From: Thermoleophilia bacterium
GTDB lineage: Bacteria > Actinomycetota > Thermoleophilia > Gaiellales > Gaiellaceae
DNA: 8,142 nucleotides
Direction: 5' to 3'
Assembly (NCBI GenBank): GCA_016844515.1
Contig: JAERMP010000115.1
Span: 1-8,142, forward strand
Part shown: piece after piece, positions 1 through 6,689 of the stretch
How positions within the stretch are numbered: the stretch's first letter is position 1
Layout of the letters: every line of letters starts with the position of its first letter
Translations under genes and position numbers: made by a program
The notes under the pieces: generated by a model
What the model was told of the DNA's origin: nothing
The model's input: the letters and a program-made list of their open reading frames with translations, nothing else
The model's database searches: none

Positions 1-1108
1 AGGCCAGGGATGTGCCCGAAGCACGTCTTCGTTGAGCTCGATCCCCCAACCTGGCCCGCTCGGGATGTGCAGCTCTCCGGCGGAGATCTCCGGTATGGCC
101 GAGACGAGCTCGTCGCGCCAAGGGACGTCGTCGACGTCGTATTCGAGGATCCGCGCGTTCGGGATCGCGGCGCACCACTGCGCTGCGATGAACGTCGCGA
201 GGTGCGAGTAGTAGTTGTGCGGCGCGCAGCTCACCTCGAACGTCTCGGCGAGATCCGCGATCTTCTTCGCCTGGTGAAAGCCGTTCCAGATGACGTCGAC
301 AGAAGCGACGTCCATCCCGCGCGCGTCGAAGTACGGCCGGAAGTCGCGGCTCCCGTAGAGGTTCTCTCCCGAGCACACCGGCATTGGGGCGACGTGCCGC
401 ACGTGCGCTAGCGCGCCGGGATCAAAGAGGTCGACCTCGAGCCAGAGGAGGTCGAAAGGCTCCAGCGCGCGCGCGACGCGGACGCACCCTTCTGGCTCGA
501 GGTTGAAGTTGAGATCCACGATCGGCCGTGCAGCGCCTCCGGTTCCCTCTGCGAAAGCCTCGAGGAGGCGGACGAGCGCATCGGAGATCTCGGTTGCCTG
601 CAGCGTCCCACCACCCTCGTTGAAGTGCTGCGAACCCCTGCTCGACGACCTCGCGGCCGAGCGCGGCGACGTCGTCATAGGAGCCGAGCTTCGGCGTTCC
701 GGTCGCCTCCCAGGCTCGTGCCCGCGTCGTCCCGCAGTGCGACCAGTACATCGGGATGCGGTCCCGCGTGGGCCCGCCGAAGAGCTCGTAGACGGGCACG
801 CCGAGCGCCTTCGCCTTGAGGTCGAGAAGCGCGTTCTCGATCCCCGCGAGCGCCTTCGCGATCACGGAGCCCGGGCTCTGGCGGGTGGCACGGTAGAGAT
901 CCCAGTAGATCGCCTCGACCGGCCTCGGATCACGGCCGACGACGAGCGGCGCGAGATCTTCCACGATTCCGGCGAGCCCGTGCGGAGATCCGTGTGAGTC
1001 CGTGATCTCGGCCCACCCGACGGACCCGTCGTCGGCCGTGGCCTTGAGGAAGATCCACGGTCGCCAGCCGGCGTCGCAGAAGAGCGTCTCGAGACTGGCG
1101 ACCTTCAC
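1..1108 (-). pseudogene. Enolase-superfamily sugar-acid dehydratase/cycloisomerase (mandelate racemase type), frame-disrupted and cut by left edge
   Basis: The N-terminal capping domain is intact from a GTG at 1108 to about residue 162 (GFAAL, near 623); after this the frame yields unrelated Arg/Pro-rich sequence and stops at 422. The true protein resumes one frame over at about 624 (FNEGGG...) and stays open to position 1. It keeps the barrel metal ligands: Asp in VDLNFN, Glu in LWLEVD and Glu in SGENLYG, plus VDVIWNG and the His of CAPHNYYSHL. Relatives in this subgroup usually read AALKTN-x(about 10)-PG at the break, carrying the catalytic KxK-type lysine. Here GFAAL runs straight into FNEGGG, so I infer a deletion of 2+3k bases that removes that motif. 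Family members abstract the alpha proton of sugar acids or lactones using Mg2+; the substrate cannot be told. The start overlaps the preceding stop as GTGA. The last residues seen (GPGWGIELNEDVLRAHPW) are typical of the C-terminus, so little is missing at the left. The alternative explanation is an assembly error in an intact gene. Confidence 0.85.
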
Positions 1109-1860
1109 GAGGCCTGAGCATACGGGGGACGGCCGATCGCAGGCAGCGCCGCTCTGCCGCTCGCGACAAGACGCTCTGCGCGCTCCCAGTCGTCCTCGTC
1201 GTCCACGTTGAAGCCCTCATACCCTTCGGTGAAGAACGGGGCGACGACCTTGCCTTCTCGCGTCCCCGTCTCCGTGACGACTCGCGTCCAGGCGATCTCG
1301 AGCGCGCTGTTCTGGATGTAGACGGGCGGAAGAGCCTGGTACTGACCAGCGTGCCAGGTGACCTCGAGATGCGATTGATCGAGGAGCGGGCGCATGAGCC
1401 GCCCGCCCTCCTCGAGGACCCAGGTCTTGCCGGGGTGCTGTTTCACGAGCTGCACGGCGCGAAGCGAGTCCGCCTCAGGTGTGGCGACGAGCTGATCGAG
1501 CCCACGACGAACGGCGTCCGAGCCCCTGAACGGGTTTGTCGCGCGAACCAGCGCGAAGAGGTCGTAGCGCTCGGGCATCGCCTCGAGCGTGAAGCGGAGC
1601 CACTCGATGTCGGGCGAAGTGGACGTGGCGTACTCGGGCGGGCGGAGGAAAGGCACGTCGGCGCCGTACCAGCGGGCAACGTCCGCGATCTCCTCGGAGT
1701 CCGTCGACACGACGACGCGCTCGAAAACGCCGCTCTGCAGCGCAGTCTCGATTGCATACGCAAGGAGCGGGTGGCCGGCGAGCCGGCGTACGTTCTTCTG
1801 CGGCACGCGCTCGGAGCCCGAGCGAGCCGGTACGAACGCCACCGCTCCAGGGGCGCTCAC
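1105..1860 (-). CDS. Acylneuraminate-type cytidylyltransferase (CMP-nonulosonic acid synthetase, NeuA/PtmB-like)
   Basis: About 251 aa. It transfers CMP from CTP to the anomeric hydroxyl of a 2-keto-3-deoxy sugar acid, releasing pyrophosphate; cytoplasmic. The N-terminal nucleotide-binding loop PARSGSERVPQKN spans residues 11-23 and keeps the family's R-x-G-S and K-N, although the usual Lys after GS is Glu. STDSEEIA follows, then the LVRATNPFR substrate segment, and EGYEGFNVDDEDDW near the C-terminus supplies the metal-binding acidic residues. It is a single-domain enzyme without a fused HAD domain; a separate HAD phosphatase sits earlier in the operon. I chose the GTG at 1860 because it forms a 4-base GTGA overlap with the upstream stop and leads directly into the conserved strand. 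A longer TTG start at 1902 would add 14 unconserved residues. The stop overlaps the next gene's GTG. The exact sugar (Neu5Ac, KDN, legionaminate or other) is not resolvable. Confidence 0.9.
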   Translation of the reverse strand: MSAPGAVAFVPARSGSERVPQKNVRRLAGHPLLAYAIETALQSGVFERVVVSTDSEEIADVARWYGADVPFLRPPEYATSTSPDIEWLRFTLEAMPERYDLFALVRATNPFRGSDAVRRGLDQLVATPEADSLRAVQLVKQHPGKTWVLEEGGRLMRPLLDQSHLEVTWHAGQYQALPPVYIQNSALEIAWTRVVTETGTREGKVVAPFFTEGYEGFNVDDEDDWERAERLVASGRAALPAIGRPPYAQAS

Positions 1861-2747
1861 CTGAGCCCGGCCGCTGCTGCGAGCTCCGTCAGCGTCGGAC
1901 AAGGCACGTCGAGCCTGTCCGCTGCGCGGAGCACTGCGCCGAGGATCGCATCGAGCTCGGAATGACGGCCTGCAGCGACGTCACGTGCGGCCGACGTCGT
2001 GGTCTCATCGGCCAGCTCGTCGATGATCGCCCACTGCGCGGACGCACGCAGGCCGACCCCATCGGCCTGAGCAATCGCGCACGCCTCGGCGATCCCGTGC
2101 TCGAGACGCGGCCGCCAGGCCGGATCGTCGCGCAACTCGCCGACGGTACGCCCGGACGCGGCCGTGGCTGCCGCGAGCGGAGCGATCCTCGCCAGTTTGT
2201 GCCAAAGCACGCGCTTCTCGTTCTGCCCGACACGTACGTCGAGCTTGGCCTGGCGGAGCAACTCCGCCACGGCCTCGACGTCGCCGCGCGGAAGACTCTC
2301 CGAGGCAATGGTGATGAGCGGCGACGGCGTCGCCTCGATGATCTGAACCCGCCCGACCCGATAGGCCTGAAAGTGCGAGATGGTGCCAGCGGCGACTCGG
2401 CCGTCGAATCGCGCTCGAAGCGGCTCCATGTGCTCGAGGCCGTTGAGAAGAGGCACGACGACGCCTTCCGAGACCGCTGCCGGGTCGATCCGCTCGATCG
2501 CCTCCTCCAGCATCGGCGCCTTCACCGTCACGAGGAGCAGACCCACCGGCTTGACGAGCTGCTCGGAAACCTCGACGCGGGCTGTGAGGGTTCCGTCGCG
2601 GGACTCGACCACGAGCCCGGCGAGCGCGATGAGGCCAGCAGCCTCCTCGTGCGCGACGCAGATGGTGTGAATCCCGGCAAGGGAGAGCCGCACGGCGAGC
2701 GAGCCTCCGACGGCCCCTGGGCCGAGGACTGCGACGGTGCGGTTCAT
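1857..2747 (-). CDS. 2-dehydropantoate 2-reductase-like oxidoreductase (ApbA/PanE family)
   Basis: 296 aa, the normal family length, starting at an ATG in a 4-base ATGA overlap with the aldehyde dehydrogenase. The Rossmann NAD(P)-binding loop is GPGAVGG (residues 9-15). Family positions that can be matched by eye are Lys in VTVKAP (K76), Asn in LLNGLE (N102), the catalytic Lys in LWHKL (K184), Ser in TTSAARD (S252) and Glu in RHSELDA (E264). Classical ketopantoate reductases reduce ketopantoate to pantoate with NADPH for coenzyme A synthesis. Here the stretch after K184 reads ARIAPLAAATA where pantothenate enzymes usually have N-x-x-x-N-P-L-(T/S)-A, so both asparagines are absent. With its place inside a CMP-sugar operon, this suggests reduction of another 2-keto or 3-keto acid. 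That is inference; the fold and NAD(P) reductase activity are well supported. Confidence 0.87.
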   Translation of the reverse strand: MNRTVAVLGPGAVGGSLAVRLSLAGIHTICVAHEEAAGLIALAGLVVESRDGTLTARVEVSEQLVKPVGLLLVTVKAPMLEEAIERIDPAAVSEGVVVPLLNGLEHMEPLRARFDGRVAAGTISHFQAYRVGRVQIIEATPSPLITIASESLPRGDVEAVAELLRQAKLDVRVGQNEKRVLWHKLARIAPLAAATAASGRTVGELRDDPAWRPRLEHGIAEACAIAQADGVGLRASAQWAIIDELADETTTSAARDVAAGRHSELDAILGAVLRAADRLDVPCPTLTELAAAAGLR

Positions 2748-4171
2748 ACCTTCATGGGATCGGTGACCAGATTCACGACCTTCAAATCGGAATACACGTC
2801 GAGGGCCTCGACCCCTGCCTCGCGCCAGCCCGTTCCCGAGTCCTTGACGCCGCCGAAGCCCATGTGTGGCTCCGATCCGTGCGTTCCGGCGTTGACCACC
2901 ACGACGCCCGCCTGGACACGCTCAGCAAAGCGCATCGCGCGATGGACGCTTGCGGTGTGGATGGCGGCCGTGAGCCCGTACGGCGAGTCGTTGACGAGAG
3001 CGATCGCTTCGTCGAGATCGCCGACCCGGTGGAGCAGGGTCAGGGGCCCGAACAGCTCGGTACGCGAGATCTCCGCGTCGGAGGCCGCATTCTCGACCAC
3101 GGTAGGAGCGAAGTACCATCCGGGCCGGTCGAGGCGCTGCCCGCCGCAGAGCATTGTCGCCCCTGCAGCGGTCGCTCGCCCGACTGCCTCTGAGATCCGC
3201 TCGACGCTTTCGCGGCTGATGACGGGTTGCGGCTCGAGATCTCGCACGCCGGCGAGCAGGCGCTCGCGGAAGGCGTCGTAGACGTCGTCGAACACGGCAA
3301 GCCGGCTCGCCGAGGCGCAGCGCTGTCCGGCGTTCGAGAACGCGGACGCGAGTGCCCAGCGAACCGCCGAGTCGAGGTCGGCGTCGTCGCACACGACGAG
3401 GGCGTTCTTGCCGCCGAGCTCGAGGCAGACCTTTGCCAGCCGGCGACCTGCGGTCTCGTTGATCCAGCGTCCGGTCGCAGCGGACCCGGTGAAGCTCACG
3501 AGATCGACGTCGGGATGCTCGACCAGCGGGGCTCCGGCCTCCGGCCCGAGGCCGTGGACGATGTTCAGGACACCGTCCGGGACGCCCGCCTCACGGGCGA
3601 GCTCGCCGAACAGCCAGGCCGACGCGGGCGCGTGCTCTGACGGTTTCACCACGGCCGCGTTCCCGCAGAAGATCGCAGGAAACGCCTTCCACGCAACGTT
3701 CGGGAGCGGCGTGTTGAAGCTCATGATCAGCGCAACAACGCCAAGAGGCTGGCGCACGGTCAGCACCGTTCGATGAGGCATGCTCGCTGTCGTCGTGCGC
3801 CCGTAGGAGCGACGTCCTTCCCCGGCTACGAACAGCCCCATCTCGACGGCGGCGTCGGTCTCTCCCAGGGCGAGCGCGAGCGGCTTTCCCGTCTCCTCCG
3901 CGACGATCGCGGACGCTTCCTCGCGCCTCTCGCGGAGCAAAAGAGCAACCTCGCGAACGATGTCGCCGCGCTCGACCGCGGTTCGCTCGGCCCACTCAGG
4001 TTGAGCGGCCCGCGCCGCGGAGACGGCAGCGGCGACGTCCTCTGCCCCCGAGCGCGCGGCCCGGCACAGGAGCGTCTCGTCCGCCGGGCGAAGCTTCTCT
4101 ATGGACTGTCCCGATGCTGCCGGAACGGCACGACCATCGACGAAGTTCGAGATCTCTGTCGGGACTACCAA
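2744..4171 (-). CDS. NAD(P)-dependent aldehyde dehydrogenase family protein
   Basis: 475 aa. It oxidises an aldehyde to a carboxylic acid through a cysteine thioester. Catalytic residues are all visible: oxyanion Asn in SFNTP (N153), cofactor Lys in VVKPSEH (K176), FTGS (227-230), general base Glu in ELGGK (E251), nucleophile Cys in GQRC (C285) and the cofactor-ribose Glu of ELFGP (E372). The sequence resembles the benzaldehyde/vanillin/semialdehyde dehydrogenase branch, but the substrate is not predictable. Between residues 307 and 320 (AGVRDLEPQPVISR) the segment that usually reads like L-x-V-G-(about 8 residues)-G-P-(L/V)-I-S looks about a dozen residues short, in frame. The chosen start is TTG at 4171, overlapping the SDR stop by seven bases (TTGGTAG); no later start precedes the conserved FVDG strand. 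Inside this operon it may oxidise a sugar-derived aldehyde; that role is inferred from position only. Confidence 0.9.
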   Translation of the reverse strand: MVVPTEISNFVDGRAVPAASGQSIEKLRPADETLLCRAARSGAEDVAAAVSAARAAQPEWAERTAVERGDIVREVALLLRERREEASAIVAEETGKPLALALGETDAAVEMGLFVAGEGRRSYGRTTTASMPHRTVLTVRQPLGVVALIMSFNTPLPNVAWKAFPAIFCGNAAVVKPSEHAPASAWLFGELAREAGVPDGVLNIVHGLGPEAGAPLVEHPDVDLVSFTGSAATGRWINETAGRRLAKVCLELGGKNALVVCDDADLDSAVRWALASAFSNAGQRCASASRLAVFDDVYDAFRERLLAGVRDLEPQPVISRESVERISEAVGRATAAGATMLCGGQRLDRPGWYFAPTVVENAASDAEISRTELFGPLTLLHRVGDLDEAIALVNDSPYGLTAAIHTASVHRAMRFAERVQAGVVVVNAGTHGSEPHMGFGGVKDSGTGWREAGVEALDVYSDLKVVNLVTDPMKV

Positions 4172-4950
4172 GCAGACCAGCCGCCGTCGACGACGACGTT
4201 CGAGCCGGTGACGTACGACGAGGCGTCCGACGCGAGGTAGACAACGGCGCCGAGCGCCTCGCCGGCGTCGAGCATCCGACCCATCGGGGCCCGCGACGCG
4301 TACGCCTCGAGGAACTCCGCGGGCTGGTCGTTCTCCACGCCGGCGAGCGTCAGCGTGTTCACGCGCACGCCTGCCTTCGCCCAGTACGTCGCGAGGTAGC
4401 GCGTGAGGTTCAGGATCGCCGACTTCGAGACCGAGTAGGAGACAGGCTTCACGAAGGTCTCACCCCGCTCGCGCCTGAACGCATAGAGATCCTGAACGGG
4501 CGAGAGGAGCCCGTAGACCGAGGACACGTTGATGATCGAGCCTCGGCTCTCGCGCGCCATAGCGCCACCGATCACCTGGCAGCACAGGAGCGTCCCCTTG
4601 ACGTTCACGTCCATCACCGCGTCGAACGACGCCTCTGGATAGTCCTCGAACGGGCCGACGTCCTCCACAGGTGCGTCGGGAGGTGAGTCGAGACCCGCGT
4701 TGTTGATCAAAACGTTGGGGACTCCCCACTCGCCCTCGATCTCACGCGTCGCCCGCTCGATCGATGCCCGGTCGGTGATGTCGACGTCGTACGCTCGAAC
4801 CCCGTCCGGAGCGGTTCCGACGGCGACGTCGAAGCTCGCCACGCGCATCCCGCGCTCGGCGAGTCCGGCCGCGTAGACGCGCCCCAGTTGCCCCATCCCG
4901 CCGGTGACGACGGCGATGCGGTCGGAGAGGTCGAACAGCGGGTCCTTCAT
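4165..4950 (-). CDS. Short-chain dehydrogenase/reductase, PtmA-like (surface-sugar locus type)
   Basis: 261 aa classical SDR, starting at an ATG in a 4-base ATGA overlap with the HAD gene, with GAGG a few bases upstream as a possible ribosome site. The cofactor loop is TGGMGQLG (residues 16-23), where Gln replaces the middle Gly of TGxxxGxG, as is common in the PtmA-like subgroup. D41 at the end of strand 2 points to NAD(H). NNAG is at 83-86, the catalytic Ser lies in NVSSVYG (141-147), and the YSVSK motif gives Y172 and K176. The long insert between Ser and Tyr (LLSPVQDLYAF...FVKPV) and the C-terminal VDGGWSAW match, from memory, SDRs found beside neuB and CMP-transferase genes in capsule, O-antigen and flagellin-glycosylation loci. 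PtmA from Campylobacter is assigned to the legionaminic acid route, but its exact step and the substrate here are uncertain. Confidence 0.9.
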   Translation of the reverse strand: MKDPLFDLSDRIAVVTGGMGQLGRVYAAGLAERGMRVASFDVAVGTAPDGVRAYDVDITDRASIERATREIEGEWGVPNVLINNAGLDSPPDAPVEDVGPFEDYPEASFDAVMDVNVKGTLLCCQVIGGAMARESRGSIINVSSVYGLLSPVQDLYAFRRERGETFVKPVSYSVSKSAILNLTRYLATYWAKAGVRVNTLTLAGVENDQPAEFLEAYASRAPMGRMLDAGEALGAVVYLASDASSYVTGSNVVVDGGWSAW

Positions 4951-5432
4951 GCGGCCTCGCGCTTCGCAAGCCAGACGGCGTCGCAGAACTCACGGACACA
5001 CCCACGGCCTCCGTCGCGCGTAAGGACGAGCCGCGCGAGCGGAACGACCTCGGCCCATGCATCCGCAGGCACGACCGGCAACCCGACCGCGGCGAGGCAC
5101 TCGGCGTCGTTGACGTCGTTCCCCACATAGGACGTCTCGGCGAGCGAGACACCGCGGCGCTCGACCTCCGCGTGGAGCACCGGGAGCTTGTGCTCGACGC
5201 CCTTGATGCAGTCGGCGCGCATCTTCCGCGCGCGAGCCGCCACCGCATCGTTCGTCTCCGACGTGAGGATCAGGTACTCCACGCCGACCTCGTCCAGGCG
5301 GCGCAGCCCCATCGTGTCGCCGCGGAAGCACGCGACGCTCTCCTCGCCTCGATCGTTCGTCCATACGCGGTTGTCGGAGAAGACTCCATCGAAGTCGAAG
5401 ACGGCGAACCGGACGGCGGTGAGGTCGATCAC
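4947..5432 (-). CDS. KdsC-like HAD phosphatase (nonulosonate/KDN-phosphate phosphatase type)
   Basis: 161 aa, the size of stand-alone KdsC-type (C0, capless) HAD phosphatases. Motif I is FDFDGVFSD with nucleophile D13 and acid/base D15. Motif II is LILTSETN (T57/S58), motif III is the Lys of GVEHKLPVL (K82), and motif IV is YVGNDVNDAE with N105-D106 and D109 for Mg2+. The core from LTSETN through GNDVND resembles the HAD domain fused to the C-terminus of some bacterial CMP-sialate synthetases more than true KDO-8-phosphate phosphatase, where TGR is usual in motif II. Next to neuB it probably removes the phosphate from a nonulosonate 9-phosphate, as in the KDN route of Bacteroides thetaiotaomicron. 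GTG at 5432 is chosen because it overlaps the neuB stop as GTGA and immediately precedes the first strand. The same frame stays open up to 6242, but that extension is antisense-like low-complexity Arg/Ala sequence inside neuB. Confidence 0.9.
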   Translation of the reverse strand: MIDLTAVRFAVFDFDGVFSDNRVWTNDRGEESVACFRGDTMGLRRLDEVGVEYLILTSETNDAVAARARKMRADCIKGVEHKLPVLHAEVERRGVSLAETSYVGNDVNDAECLAAVGLPVVPADAWAEVVPLARLVLTRDGGRGCVREFCDAVWLAKREAA

Positions 5433-6517
5433 GCCTGCTCGGCGCCGCGAGCGGCCAGCTCCTCGGCCGGTTCGACGTCCTCGAACGTGATGTCCTGGTC
5501 GGAAACGAGCGCGTGCTCGAGCCGCTGCCCGAGCAGGCTGTCGAGCTCGTTGGGGGGGAGCCCTCCGTCGGCAGGCGATCTGGCGATCACGTCGCCCGGG
5601 CCGAGGACGTGCCCTGCGGGCAGATCCCGCGCCGCGACGAGCTTCTTGCCCATCTTCTCGAGCGGGCGCTCCTCGCTCGGCAGCGGTCGCTTCACGCCGT
5701 CTCCGAGCGCCTCCGGAACACGCCGTAGATCGCGAACGAGCCGGCGCATTCCCTCCGGCATGAGCGAGAACGCGTGATCCGAGCCCTTCCACGCGTGGTT
5801 GAGGGTGAAGTGCTTCTCGAGAACCCGGGCCCCGAGCATGTAGCCGACCAACGCCATCGCAATCCCGGACTGGTGGTCGGACAGGCCGATGACGAGCTCC
5901 GGAAATCGCTCGCGGTACGTCTCGATCACCTGCAGGTTGAGCTCGTCGACCTCGCAGGGATACGAGGCGGTGCACTGCATCACGCAGAGCTGGGAGTTGA
6001 CGGCCGTGATGATCTCGACTGCCCGCTCGACGTCCTCGAGCGTGCCCCCACCGGTCGAGAGGAAGATCGGCTTTCCAAGCGCCGCGACGTGGCGGAGCAA
6101 CGGCGTGTTCACGAGATCCGCCGAGGCGATCTTGAACGCAGGCATCCCGAGCTCGGCGAGAAAGTCCGAGCTTTCCTCGTCGAAAACCGTGCCAAACAGC
6201 GTGATGCCCTCCTCGCGGGAGAACTCGCGCAGCTCGAGCCATTCGGCCGCGGACAGCTCGAGCGCCTCACGGTGCTCGCCGTACGTGGCGCCGAAGGAGT
6301 GCTCGTTGTCGTACGGCGAGTCGTACAGCTCACGCGTGTAGAGGCGTCGGTTGTCGCGCTTCTGCAGCTTGACCGCGTCGACGCCGCACTCCTTGGCGGC
6401 ATGAACGAGCGCCTTGGCCTTCTCGATGTCGCCCTGATGGTTGTGACCGATCTCGGCGATGACGTACGCGGTACCGTCTTGCGCGATCTTCTTGCCGGCG
6501 ACGACGAGCTCAGGCAC
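5429..6517 (-). CDS. neuB: NeuB-family synthase (N-acetylneuraminate/KDN/legionaminate-type), PEP-dependent aldol condensation
   Basis: 362 aa, full length. It condenses phosphoenolpyruvate with a hexose-type aldehyde to form a nine-carbon 2-keto-3-deoxy sugar acid. The TIM barrel covers about residues 10-270: AEIGHNHQGD (21-30), AVKLQKRDN (48-56, PEP-binding K50), SFGATYGEHRE (74-84), AFKIASAD (K129), LSTGGG, QCTASYP, SDHQSG, and the metal-binding His of EKHFTLN (H236) followed by KGSDHAFSL. A C-terminal SAF (antifreeze-like) domain covers about 291-348 and in known enzymes closes over the partner subunit's active site. The sequence alone does not separate Neu5Ac, legionaminate, pseudaminate and KDN synthases; the adjacent phosphatase favours a phosphorylated sugar substrate. 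It is the first gene of the operon. The start is GTG at 6517; no Shine-Dalgarno lies upstream, and a TANNNT box six bases before the GTG suggests a leaderless message. Confidence 0.93.
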   Translation of the reverse strand: MPELVVAGKKIAQDGTAYVIAEIGHNHQGDIEKAKALVHAAKECGVDAVKLQKRDNRRLYTRELYDSPYDNEHSFGATYGEHREALELSAAEWLELREFSREEGITLFGTVFDEESSDFLAELGMPAFKIASADLVNTPLLRHVAALGKPIFLSTGGGTLEDVERAVEIITAVNSQLCVMQCTASYPCEVDELNLQVIETYRERFPELVIGLSDHQSGIAMALVGYMLGARVLEKHFTLNHAWKGSDHAFSLMPEGMRRLVRDLRRVPEALGDGVKRPLPSEERPLEKMGKKLVAARDLPAGHVLGPGDVIARSPADGGLPPNELDSLLGQRLEHALVSDQDITFEDVEPAEELAARGAEQA

Positions 6518-6537
6518 GGGGCGATGGTACTAGTGGT
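6518..6537 (-). promoter_or_regulatory. Candidate promoter of the neuB operon (leaderless-type -10)
   Basis: Read on the minus strand, ACCACTAG (6537-6530) is followed by TACCAT (6529-6524), six bases, and then the neuB GTG. TACCAT fits the actinobacterial -10 pattern TANNNT at the distance expected when transcription starts at the start codon itself. No Shine-Dalgarno is present and no good -35 hexamer stands out 16-19 bp upstream. The same octamer occurs before dinB. Confidence 0.35.
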
Positions 6538-6602
6538 TGCTCCGGGACGTACGGCACCCCTTCGCGCGGTTGCGAACACAGCGCATGCCGTCGTCCTCAG
6601 TC

Positions 6603-6628
6603 GGCCACATACCTTCTGGTATGCGGCC
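6603..6628. repeat. 26-bp dyad (inverted repeat) in the centre of the divergent intergenic region, possible operator
   Basis: GGCCACATACC (6603-6613), a 4-base centre TTCT, and GGTATGCGGCC (6618-6628) pair at 10 of 11 positions; the exception is A6607 opposite C6624. It lies about 86 bp from the neuB start and 80 bp from the dinB start. No T-run follows on either strand, so it does not look like an intrinsic terminator. A binding site for a dimeric regulator of one or both divergent units is the simplest reading; a DNA cruciform or RNA hairpin is the alternative. Confidence 0.55.
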
Positions 6629-6689
6629 TCCCTGCGTCCTAGGCCTGCTCGGTTCTCGCCGGCGAATGGGCACCGAACTTCCCGGAGAG

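Noticed and set aside
10..411. 133-codon plus-strand ORF at the left edge
   Set aside because: The opposite strand encodes the conserved C-terminal half of the enolase-superfamily protein in a continuous frame.
1105..1902. Longer cytidylyltransferase from a TTG at 1902
   Set aside because: It adds 14 unconserved residues and a 46-base overlap; the GTG at 1860 gives the same 4-base overlap as the other junctions.
1752..3281. 509-codon plus-strand ORF opposite the cytidylyltransferase, KPR and ALDH genes
   Set aside because: It crosses three well-supported minus-strand genes, has Arg/Ser/Pro-rich composition with no recognisable motifs, and is the usual antisense shadow in GC-rich DNA.
4947..6242. 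431-codon version of the HAD gene with a long N-terminal extension
   Set aside because: The extension is low-complexity Arg/Ala sequence read out of frame through neuB; the conserved HAD domain begins at the GTGA overlap at 5432.
6603..6628. Intrinsic terminator
   Set aside because: The stem is GC-rich but no T-run follows on either strand, and it lies upstream of both divergent genes, where no transcript is expected to end.
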